NCBI GenBank assembly: GCA_015259125.1
Contig: JABZGR010000006.1
Location: 1-64,000 of the forward strand
DNA from: Alloprevotella tannerae
GTDB lineage: Bacteria; Bacteroidota; Bacteroidia; Bacteroidales; Bacteroidaceae
DNA length: 64,000 nt
Reading direction: 5' to 3'
Every line of letters begins with the position of its first letter. Positions within the stretch are counted from its first letter, which is position 1. The translations under genes and the position numbers were made by a program. Shown here piece by piece: positions 53,854 to 61,504 of the stretch. Below the pieces are notes generated by a model. It did no database searches and was not told where the DNA came from. It saw nothing but the letters and a program-made list of their open reading frames with translations.

Positions 53854-55554
53854 ATGACATACAAGAAATTTTACAGCCTGCTTATTGGAGTTCTTGCTGT
53901 GAGCTTAGCATCGTGCACCAACGATCTAAGCGAGAATAATGAGCTAACACAACCAAACAAGAAAGCCAAACGCACATTGAGTCTGTCTTTTGGAGACAAT
54001 GTTGAGCGTCGCTCCCAAGTGAGCATCACAGACGGCAATCAATGGAAAGATGGCGACATCTTCCTTGCTTGCAACATTACAAACTACGACGGCGTAGAGG
54101 CTTTTAGGGCGTTTGGTGGTGGTAAGACGTCCGAACTGAAGGGAGAGATCGCTTGTGATGATAACGACTTCATAGGGGTCTTTTATCCTTTTAAGCTTAG
54201 CTATGGTCAAGATCAGAAGACCGTGCATATTAGTATGCAGCGGAGTTCTGCATCAGAGAGAGGACAAGTCATAGAGAAAGATCAAGATGGCACGATTGAA
54301 ACCCTTCGGTTTTTCGATTACAGCTACGGGAAAACTAAAGTTAAAGCCTCAGCTGATGGCAAGAGTGCCTCAGGCAATGTGCAGATGCACAAGCTCTATA
54401 CCATTTTGCGCCTGAAGTTTAGACACAAGAATGCGGATCTCAAGAAGATCAAGCAGTTGAGACTCGAAGATGTGGTTGAAGAGGCAAAGTTTGATGCCAT
54501 TAAAGGCGAATTCAAAGAGCGCACGATGGGCGCTATTACCATCAAGACAGATACGCTAGCCGACTCTTTTTTTGTAGCTATACTCCCGGATACGGCATTC
54601 AGAGCCAAGTTTATAGCCACGACGACTGACAACAAGACCTACACTTACATCTTGGAGAAAGGAATAAACATTGAGGCAGCAGCGTATCAACCCATCAAAA
54701 TCAATTTAGAAGAAGAAAATCCCTACGTTCCAATAGATAACATTAATTGGGGCAAATTTAATCTGCAATATACGCCCGGCGTTCACCAAGAGGGCTGGAA
54801 AGAAGGTTATCACCTCGCCGAGCAACCTTGGATTTACCTCTACACCGCCCGATGCTCCTTCCCGCTCCAGGAAGATGATCTGCGCATTAACTTGCCCAAT
54901 GGCGATAGAAACGCTACCGCATTTGACCACTTCCGCTGGGGCGATATTAAGAATGCCCACAATTATAATGATGAAATGGCAGAGAATTTTTGGCATGCCA
55001 AGGGAGAGATAAAAGGCAAAATAGAACCTGATAGTATTTTTGGCGACATTGCAACCTATGCTTCAAAGGGAAAATGGGCTATACCTGCGGCTTCTGATTA
55101 TAGCAGCCTGATGAAAGCCACTGGTGAATACATTGCTTACTACGAAGATAATAGCCATAATATTATCTATGGTGCATTCTTTGATCCTTCAGTAGAAAAA
55201 GAAAAGAAAGGCTTCATTTTGGATAAAAATGGCAACAAAATTAGAAAATCTAACTTTATCCCCACACCGGTTGGTATCGGTTTTGACAAGATGCGAAAGC
55301 TTACAAGATCTGATTTCAATAAAGGTATCTTCTTCCCGATGGCAGGTACATACGAATATACCGGGCAGTTTGATAAGATGGGCAACCAGGGTTCTTATTG
55401 GACTTCAACAGGTAATACTAGTAATGACAAACAGGCTGCAGCATTTACAGTCTATATCCATACAAATGGTGAGGCCTATCCCGGATATCTCAAAAGTGCT
55501 ATAACTCCCAAAAGAAATATGTATAGCATTCGGCCGGTTTATATAGGCAAATAA
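53854..55554 (+). CDS. fimbrillin-like lipoprotein with FISUMP-type C-terminal domain
   Basis: This 566-aa protein starts at ATG 53854 (MTYKKFYSLLIGVLAVSLASC) with the lipobox cysteine at C21. The N-terminal half (about 35-295; TLSLSFGDN, HKLYTILRLKFRHK) resembles fimbrillin family (Mfa1/FimA-like) proteins. The C-terminal half (about 340-566; KWAIPAASDYSSLMKATGEY, GSYWTSTGNTSND, YSIRPVY) matches the FISUMP-type surface domain. It is probably exported, lipidated and surface-exposed. The start is internal to a longer frame that overlaps the small peptide gene; the chosen ATG gives a normal signal peptide. A terminator lies 84 nt after the stop. Confidence 0.75.
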   Translation: MTYKKFYSLLIGVLAVSLASCTNDLSENNELTQPNKKAKRTLSLSFGDNVERRSQVSITDGNQWKDGDIFLACNITNYDGVEAFRAFGGGKTSELKGEIACDDNDFIGVFYPFKLSYGQDQKTVHISMQRSSASERGQVIEKDQDGTIETLRFFDYSYGKTKVKASADGKSASGNVQMHKLYTILRLKFRHKNADLKKIKQLRLEDVVEEAKFDAIKGEFKERTMGAITIKTDTLADSFFVAILPDTAFRAKFIATTTDNKTYTYILEKGINIEAAAYQPIKINLEEENPYVPIDNINWGKFNLQYTPGVHQEGWKEGYHLAEQPWIYLYTARCSFPLQEDDLRINLPNGDRNATAFDHFRWGDIKNAHNYNDEMAENFWHAKGEIKGKIEPDSIFGDIATYASKGKWAIPAASDYSSLMKATGEYIAYYEDNSHNIIYGAFFDPSVEKEKKGFILDKNGNKIRKSNFIPTPVGIGFDKMRKLTRSDFNKGIFFPMAGTYEYTGQFDKMGNQGSYWTSTGNTSNDKQAAAFTVYIHTNGEAYPGYLKSAITPKRNMYSIRPVYIGK

Positions 55555-55637
55555 AGTAATATACAACGGGAAGTAAGTAGGATATCTAGGCTTAGTGCCT
55601 CACACTTCTCTTTTAGCTTCTCGTAATATGAGAATCA

Positions 55638-55673
55638 AGAGAGGTGCACAATGATTCATTTGTGCACCTCTCT
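55638..55673 (+). terminator. terminator of the second small-peptide/fimbrillin module
   Basis: AGAGAGGTGCACA (55638-55650) with TGTGCACCTCTCT (55661-55673) forms a perfect 13-bp stem followed by TTTTGTTT. Confidence 0.9.
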
Positions 55674-55943
55674 TTTTGTTTATTCCTTGCTAAAGCTTCT
55701 CGAAAGAAAGCACAACACTTTTTCTTCATAGAGAGCGGGCAATATCAGAAGTGCAGCGATGCAGCTATATGACTGCCCCTATTTCCTGCTTGATATTGAT
55801 GAAAAAAGTAACTTTGCAACAACAAACGCAATATGAACACAAGTACAATGGAGCGATAAAAGCATTTGTGTGAAAAGACAGAATAAAGCGGATTCTTCGC
55901 AAACGGCTATACTGCGATGTTGTATGCAATGAAATAAAATTAA
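55674..55943 (+). promoter_or_regulatory. promoter region of the WG-repeat lipoprotein gene
   Basis: A strong -7 box TAACTTTG lies at 55809-55816, 127 nt before the ATG at 55944. No good -33 match is seen. A tiny open frame of eight codons begins at 55832 in the leader, which may be chance. Confidence 0.45.
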
Positions 55944-56456
55944 ATGAGAAGTTCAATCAACCTGGTTACAACCATTCTTGTACTCTCCCTTTTGTTTTCC
56001 TGTTTTGGAAGAGAACACAGCAGACTATTCGCCGTAGAAAAAGATGGACTATATGGATATACTAATGCAAAAGGTGATACGGTCATTGACTGTGTGTACC
56101 CATTAGTCTATACGGACATAATTACGCACATTGGGTTTGTAGCAGACAGCACGGGGCATATTAAATGTTTCGATCAGACAGGTAAATATCTCTTTGAGGT
56201 CTTTAAGTATGATAACGGCCCGGACTATCCCAGTGAAGGACTTTTCAGGATTGTAGGCAAAGATGGTCTTATCGGGTTTGCAGACACTAAAGGAAACCTC
56301 GTCATTCCTCCAAGATACAAATTTGCATACCCTTTCACAAACGGGAAAGCAAAGGTAACTGATACGGGAACTCTGATGATAGATAGTCAGGATATAGACC
56401 GCCACAAATATTGGCAATCTGATAAATGGTACTTTATATCGCGCAAAAAGAAGTAA
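55944..56456 (+). CDS. WG-repeat-containing lipoprotein
   Basis: This 170-aa protein has a lipobox ending at C20 (LLFSC). It then contains WG-type beta repeats (AVEKDGLYGYTNAKGDTVID, about 30-49; RIVGKDGLIGFADTKGNLVI, about 103-122), which often come in tandem in bacterial surface proteins of unknown function. A lysine-rich C terminus ends the protein. It appears to be a single-gene unit. Confidence 0.75.
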   Translation: MRSSINLVTTILVLSLLFSCFGREHSRLFAVEKDGLYGYTNAKGDTVIDCVYPLVYTDIITHIGFVADSTGHIKCFDQTGKYLFEVFKYDNGPDYPSEGLFRIVGKDGLIGFADTKGNLVIPPRYKFAYPFTNGKAKVTDTGTLMIDSQDIDRHKYWQSDKWYFISRKKK

Positions 56457-56886
56457 CTTACCCGCAACCACACGGCAAATCTGTCAACTATTCCTAAAAA
56501 AAATGAGCCGTATTATCTGTCTTATTGATAATAATTGATTATGATAAGCTTACAGACTTCAAGGGCAGAGCTACCAGCACTTTTCACAGAACGCTTTCAT
56601 CCAAATAGCTGCCACAAAGGTAAGAAAAACACCTTGCATCTACAGAGAGCAATACTGCTTTTGTCTTATCAAAATAGGACAATTCTTTTAGCTTGACATT
56701 AACTTTCCGGAAAGAACAATTGCACTCTTTATCTCCTCTTTGGGGTTTGATTGAAACAACCCTAAGAAAAAACAGACATGGCTTATCCAAAACAGAGGAC
56801 TACATAACACCACACGCACAAAAAGGCTGAAAAATAGGTCTAAAACTTAGCTTTCGAAGCACAAATAGGCAGTGCCAAAATTCTCT

Positions 56887-56996
56887 TAGGTGATCGGAAA
56901 AACTTTCATAGGTGATCGGAAAAATTGTCTCCTATGATCGAAAAAATTGTCTTATAAGACAATTTTTCTTTTCTTATAGGAAAGTTTGACGACGCT
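56887..56996. repeat. array D: 22-bp degenerate tandem units with a 26-bp palindrome
   Basis: Units of 22 nt start at 56887, 56909, 56931, 56953 and 56975. The first three carry TGATCG at 56891, 56913 and 56935; the last two start TATAAG and TATAGG. A perfect 26-bp palindrome (56942-56967; half-site AAAAATTGTCTTA) spans units 3 and 4. It is outside both flanking genes. Confidence 0.8.
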
Positions 56997-57322
56997 TTAT
57001 AACGTTGATAATCAATAGTATTTTTCTTCCCTGTCTCTTATTCTTCTTACTACGAATAGGCCGCTTTTTTTAATTGATGAAGCGAACTCATGACTTAAGC
57101 TAACATCTACTGCCCGAAAGAAAACGTACCCTGATTCAGGGATGCGTTGTTTTATGGTATAAATAAAGGTACTCTAAATGGTTGCAGTCAGGGATAGGCT
57201 TAAGTCTATTTATATGCAGGAAAGCCAACTTATAGCGAACAGTAAGGTATGAAAAGGATTTCACGCATTTCTTCACATCCTCGCGTCAAGGAATAGAGAC
57301 TTGGAACAAGAGCAATATATTT

Positions 57323-57351
57323 AGGGGAGAAACTACGATAATCCCTCCCCT
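57323..57351 (-). terminator. weak terminator of the OMP gene
   Basis: AGGGGAG (57323-57329) pairs with CTCCCCT (57345-57351), 24 nt past the stop of the minus-strand gene. The T-run is poor. Confidence 0.5.
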
Positions 57352-57374
57352 ATCTCAAAAAAAATCGTTTGAGC

Positions 57375-58001
57375 TTAGAACTGCACAATCAAATTGGCGA
57401 GCCCGTAAAAATTATCTTGTCTAAAGTCGTACGTGGCAGAAAATCCGGCACCCACTCTCTTCGTGATCATATATTCGTAAGAGCCCTTGAGGCCGTAACT
57501 CCATAAACTACCATAACGCACGTCAATGGTCATCCCTTCCGGATTGTTGATTATGAAAGACCTATCATATTGCCCTATACCCGCCAAAGCACCGAGTATT
57601 AAGCGGTTCCTCCCCTGTACTTTAAAGGCTTTAAATAGATCTACACCTGCAAAGAGATTGATAGATGAGGTGTTGGCAGAATTGTGTTCATTACGATCGT
57701 CTCCTTGAGATATTTGTACTGAAGGGCCTTGCGCATTATTGTAAAATCCTAACCCATGTGTTTTTGATGTGGAGAGCGTCTGTGAGGAAGCATGGTGCAG
57801 TGAGAGACCGAACTCGAATATGTTTGCATCATAGCTTACTTGAACTCCTTTTGCAAATCCTAAATTCATTGATTCGCTACTTGAAAGGCCTAACCCTACT
57901 GAAACTTTCCACTTCAATGAAGCGTTCTGTGCATACGCCGCTTGTGTTTGCATTAACGCTGCAGATAGCAGCATCGCAAATAACAATAAAATCTTTTTCA
58001 T
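57375..58001 (-). CDS. small outer membrane beta-barrel protein
   Basis: This 208-aa protein has a signal peptide (1-25, ending AAYAQ) and alternating hydrophobic strands typical of an eight-stranded outer membrane barrel, ending in phenylalanine (LIVQF), the usual outer-membrane targeting signal. The family is 'outer membrane beta-barrel protein' of OmpX/OmpW-like size; its ligand is unknown. ATG 58001 (MKKILLLFAML) is preferred over an in-frame ATG 18 nt upstream because it gives a standard signal peptide. Confidence 0.75.
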   Translation of the reverse strand: MKKILLLFAMLLSAALMQTQAAYAQNASLKWKVSVGLGLSSSESMNLGFAKGVQVSYDANIFEFGLSLHHASSQTLSTSKTHGLGFYNNAQGPSVQISQGDDRNEHNSANTSSINLFAGVDLFKAFKVQGRNRLILGALAGIGQYDRSFIINNPEGMTIDVRYGSLWSYGLKGSYEYMITKRVGAGFSATYDFRQDNFYGLANLIVQF

Positions 58002-58443
58002 ATAGTTGATAGTTAACAAATGCCTACTCTTTGTTCAGAGTTTTTCAGCTTACACTCTCCTTTTATATAGTTTGGTCTATAGCAATTTGGGGGTACAAAG
58101 GGATTGCTAACCTTGTATTGCATGGAGCTTTAAGCATCCACAATTGTCTATTCTGAACATATGCTCAAAATATAGAGCTGTACCAAGCTCTTAAGAATCT
58201 GCGCGCACTGATTATCTTAACACCGGCAAAAGTATAAAGTTGTTGGCATACCGACAACAAATAGAAGTTTTTTTTGTAAACTAATGCTAAAATAGAATAC
58301 TTATCTTCCACACAGACTTTAATTATTATACAAAATAACACTTCGGTTATGTACGAAACATCTTGAGGAATGGGGAAACCTGCTGCCGACAGCAAAGAAA
58401 AAGAAGACTGCAAAGTTGTAACCAGAGCGGTAGTAGAAAAAAA
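58002..58443. other. intergenic region OMP to tRNA-Leu
   Basis: AT-rich, with no gene seen. It ends at the tRNA-Leu terminator. Confidence 0.5.
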
Positions 58444-58486
58444 GATTGCCACGAACAATACTTTTATAGCATTGTCCGTGGCAATC
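58444..58486 (-). terminator. terminator of tRNA-Leu
   Basis: GATTGCCACGAACAAT (58444-58459) pairs with ATTGTCCGTGGCAATC (58471-58486) with one mismatch. On the minus strand seven T follow, right behind the tRNA gene. Confidence 0.85.
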
Positions 58487-58497
58487 GCCTGCCTCCG

Positions 58498-58582
58498 TGC
58501 TCAAAGCGGGACTCGAACCCGCACAGCCATTTCTGGCCAAAGGATTTTAAGTCCTTCGTGTCTACCATTCCACCATTTGAGC
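58498..58582 (-). tRNA. tRNA-Leu(UAA)
   Basis: The 85-nt minus-strand cloverleaf has acceptor stem GCTCAAA/TTTGAGC, anticodon stem-loop AAGGACTTAAAATCCTT with anticodon TAA, a long variable arm (about TGGCCAGAAATGGCTG) and a T arm with GGTTCGAGTC. It decodes UUA/UUG. The 3' CCA is not encoded. A -7 box TATCTTTG lies upstream on the minus strand (58602-58595). Confidence 0.95.
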
Positions 58583-58657
58583 AGATTGCGAGCGCAAAGA
58601 TAAAAGTTATTTTTCAAATAGCGCAGACTTTGGGCAAGTTTGTTTTGATTAAGCCTA

Positions 58658-59203
58658 CTAATTATTAATAATCAAGACATCACTGGCCCGGCTATAGCCT
58701 TGTATGCGATACTTAAACAGCTTTAAGCCCGTCTCGCCCGCCACGACAATGCCGCCGTTGCGCAAACTATAAGATCTATTGCAGCGCGTGCAATGCATCG
58801 TCAGTCTGTCTCGAAAAACAAGTTGGCGGTCAACATCGTCTTTCACATAGCAATTGGGACAAACCAAGTCGTAAGCCACAGGCTGCAAAGCGCCGTTTAG
58901 ATCAGGCGTATCAGACGTACCCACGATAAAGCCGGCGATCATCTCCGGTCGGTTATAGGCTTCCAAAGCCGTAACCGACAATGTAGCCTCCTTGCCATCC
59001 GCGCTACGAACGAGGTAATGACTTGGTTCACGAGAAATCGTGCAGAAAAGACCCGGACTATTCAGCGCCTGAAAAAGCGGGGGAACGGCTGAAACGGGCG
59101 ACAAGCGCAAGAAAGCATGCACTTTCGCATACTCGCTTTGAGACACCTCTAAGCAGCCGGAAAGAAACAAACTTACAAATAACAAGCAAAACAAGCGCTT
59201 CAT
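58658..59203 (-). CDS. lipoprotein with paired CXXC motifs (Rieske-like or zinc-ribbon-like)
   Basis: This 181-aa protein has a lipobox ending at C17 (FLSGC). A beta-rich domain carries CPNC (about residue 114) and CTRC (about residue 138), followed by YSLRNGG. This spacing and the ending resemble a Rieske-type fold (CxH ... CxxCH), but all four ligand positions are cysteine and no histidine is seen, so a zinc-ribbon-like or 4-Cys iron site is possible. The protein is periplasmic or surface-exposed. I do not know a named function. The gene is separated by 73 bp from the SRPBCC gene on the same strand. Confidence 0.6.
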   Translation of the reverse strand: MKRLFCLLFVSLFLSGCLEVSQSEYAKVHAFLRLSPVSAVPPLFQALNSPGLFCTISREPSHYLVRSADGKEATLSVTALEAYNRPEMIAGFIVGTSDTPDLNGALQPVAYDLVCPNCYVKDDVDRQLVFRDRLTMHCTRCNRSYSLRNGGIVVAGETGLKLFKYRIQGYSRASDVLIINN

Positions 59204-59276
59204 ACGCTATATATACGCATAGAGCAGCGACTTATTGCCGTCTGACTGCTTAAAAAGCATAAAAAGGGGAAAGGAA

Positions 59277-59744
59277 TTAGTCGATGGCAACGGCAGACAG
59301 CATATTGGCCAGTCCGTCGGCAGCTTTCTTCAAAGGCTTAGCCACCATCGCCCGCATAAACATATTAACCTCTGCACCTATCGTCACCTTCAGCTTTGAG
59401 CCTTCTCCCGAGGGCATAATCTGAATCCAAAGGTTCAAGGGCACAGGACTGCCTGCACTTTCAAACTTGATCAACTTCGGCTCATCGCGCTCAACGACCG
59501 TAAGCGTGACTTGCCCCACGGGCGATTGAATCGTCACGTTGTCAGCATCGAAAGTAAGCGTCTCCAGTTGCTTTTTAGCTTCGGCCACTTGCTCGTCGGA
59601 CAAGGCCGCTTGCATCTTCTCTTGCACAAGCGGGTCGTTCAGTCGTTCGCGCAGCGCTTGCAGATTGCGCAAATCACTAAATTTCTCATAAACGCGCACT
59701 TGCGGAGCACTTAGTTGCTTTATTTCACTCTCAAACTTTTGCAT
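59277..59744 (-). CDS. SRPBCC (START-like) family protein
   Basis: This 155-aa protein starts MQKFESEIKQLSAPQVRVYE and has the alternating strands and final amphipathic helix (LKKAADGLANMLSAVA) of SRPBCC/polyketide-cyclase-like hydrophobic-ligand binding proteins. No signal peptide is seen, so it is likely cytoplasmic. Its ligand is unknown. A minus-strand promoter lies 30-61 nt upstream. Confidence 0.8.
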   Translation of the reverse strand: MQKFESEIKQLSAPQVRVYEKFSDLRNLQALRERLNDPLVQEKMQAALSDEQVAEAKKQLETLTFDADNVTIQSPVGQVTLTVVERDEPKLIKFESAGSPVPLNLWIQIMPSGEGSKLKVTIGAEVNMFMRAMVAKPLKKAADGLANMLSAVAID

Positions 59745-59773
59745 CTTTTCTGTGTAAAAAGGAATATGGTCGG

Positions 59774-59805
59774 CGAAGTTAGGGAGTTTTTACGGTCTCC
59801 GCAAG
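59774..59805 (-). promoter_or_regulatory. promoter of the SRPBCC gene
   Basis: The minus strand reads CTTG (59805-59802), 20 bp, then TAACTTCG (59781-59774). The TTCG ending is the same variant as at the glycosyltransferase promoter. Confidence 0.6.
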
Positions 59806-59889
59806 TTTTCCGCTTAAAAAGCATCATTATGTAATATTTCCCCGCAAGAGCAGTGCCCTACACGCCAAGCAAAATGCCTATAAAAACGC

Positions 59890-59920
59890 TTTGCCTTTCG
59901 CGTTGTTTGGCGTATTTTTG
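59890..59920 (+). promoter_or_regulatory. promoter of trkH
   Basis: TTTG (59890-59893), 19 bp, then TATTTTTG (59913-59920). The ATG follows at 59935, so the leader would be 8-10 nt, near-leaderless. Confidence 0.75.
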
Positions 59921-59934
59921 CAGAAAATACGTGT

Positions 59935-61392
59935 ATGCTGAATTATAAAGTTATACTTTTTGTCCTCGGACAATTGCTTTTTCTTGAGGCTATAATGCTG
60001 GCCGCCTGCTGCGGCGTAGGCTTTATCTATGATGAAAACACACTGGTTGACTTTGGCATTCCCACGTTTATCTGCATCTCGCTCGGCTTGCTCTTCCATT
60101 TTTTAGGACGCTCAAAGAACCAAGGGATGGGCCGCCGCGATGCCTTTTTAATTGTATCTACTACGTGGCTGCTCTTCTCCATCATAGGTATGCTTCCCTT
60201 CCTGTTAAGCGGTGTCGTCACGCGGCCATCCGTAGCCTTCTTTGAGACGATGTCCGGTTTTACAACAACCGGCGCAACGGCACTCAACGGCATAGATGCA
60301 CTGCCCCACTCTATTTTATTTTGGCGCAGCCTCACCCATTGGGTAGGCGGTGTGGGAATTGTCTTCTTCACAATCGCAATTATGCCCAACGCCGACGCAA
60401 GCGAACAGAAGATGTTCACAGCAGAATCTACCGGCCTTAAGATCGGCAAACTGCACCCACGCGTTCGCTCCACGGCGCGCTGGATTGGCGGCCTTTATGT
60501 ATTCCTTACGCTGGCTTGTATCCTTGCTTTATATCTCGGCGGAATGGATACTTTCGACGCTATCAACCACGGATTCTCCACATTGGCTACGGGCGGTTTC
60601 TCAACGCACCAGGATAGCATTGCCTTTTTCCATTCGGCGCGCATCGAAAACATTCTGATGGTCTTTATGGTCTTAGCCAGCCTCAACTTTACCGTTTTAT
60701 ACCTCGGCTTGTTCAAAAAGCATTGGAAAGATATGTGGAAAGACGACGAACTGCGCGTATTTCTTGGCATTGTCCTTACCATTGCCCTCATCGGGATGTT
60801 GGTACTTTACTTTCGAGATCACCGCACGCTGGCCGATGCTGCCCGTCTCTCGTTTTTCCACACTATATCTATACAATCGACCACGGGCTTTACGACAGAA
60901 AACTTTATGAATTGGGACCCTTCCACGTGGATTTTCGTCGCCTTTATCACGATTGTCGGCGGCTGTGCAGGCAGTACGTCGGGCGGTATCAAATGTATCC
61001 GCATCCTGACCATATATAAAGTAATCGTGCGCGAGTTTAAGCGCATGTTGCACCCGCATGCCGTCTTTCCCATCCGCATTAGCGGCACACTGATAAGCAA
61101 CGGCGTCGTACGAAACATTTTTGTTTTCATCGCGCTCTACATTATTCTGACGGCTTTAGGCACAACAGCAATGATGGCGATGGGACTTACGATGCTCGAC
61201 TCCGTATCTTGCTGCATCACGTGTTTGAGCAGCGTCGGGCCGGGCTATGGTTACGTCGTCGGGCCGCTGGATTCGTGGGACGTATTTCCTGATGCTATGC
61301 TTTGGATAGACTCATTTTTAATGTTGGCCGGCCGTTTGGAGATCTACTCTATCCTGCTGCCGTTTATGCCGGGCTTCTGGCGCGACAACTAA
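59935..61392 (+). CDS. trkH: Trk-type potassium uptake protein TrkH
   Basis: This 485-aa protein has eight to ten membrane helices and four K+ channel-like P-loops with selectivity-filter glycines in TTTGAT, LATGGFS, STTGFTT and SSVGPGYG. It belongs to the TrkH/KtrB superfamily and takes up K+ at the inner membrane. The partner TrkA (NAD-binding regulatory subunit) is not adjacent within this window. The second gene, an M49 peptidase, starts 112 nt downstream. Confidence 0.93.
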   Translation: MLNYKVILFVLGQLLFLEAIMLAACCGVGFIYDENTLVDFGIPTFICISLGLLFHFLGRSKNQGMGRRDAFLIVSTTWLLFSIIGMLPFLLSGVVTRPSVAFFETMSGFTTTGATALNGIDALPHSILFWRSLTHWVGGVGIVFFTIAIMPNADASEQKMFTAESTGLKIGKLHPRVRSTARWIGGLYVFLTLACILALYLGGMDTFDAINHGFSTLATGGFSTHQDSIAFFHSARIENILMVFMVLASLNFTVLYLGLFKKHWKDMWKDDELRVFLGIVLTIALIGMLVLYFRDHRTLADAARLSFFHTISIQSTTGFTTENFMNWDPSTWIFVAFITIVGGCAGSTSGGIKCIRILTIYKVIVREFKRMLHPHAVFPIRISGTLISNGVVRNIFVFIALYIILTALGTTAMMAMGLTMLDSVSCCITCLSSVGPGYGYVVGPLDSWDVFPDAMLWIDSFLMLAGRLEIYSILLPFMPGFWRDN

Positions 61393-61504
61393 GGCAGCCG
61401 GCAGCTACGCTTCGAGCCATTTCTGTTCTACGCGCTCCTTCCTTCACCCACCAAACACAAGAGAATAACCCGAGGGGATCAAGTTTCCTCATCAAAACAA
61501 TAAT

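Larger units (their letters stand above)
56457..57374. other. intergenic region between WG-repeat and OMP genes
   Basis: About 900 bp between convergent genes, containing array D (56887-56996). A 68-codon minus-strand frame (56584-56790) has no recognisable relation and is not called. A short palindrome, CCCTGATTCAGGG, occurs near 57130. Confidence 0.45.

Noticed and set aside
58363..58668. open frames across the tRNA-Leu gene
   Set aside because: They are antisense or overlapping readings of the tRNA and its terminator hairpin.
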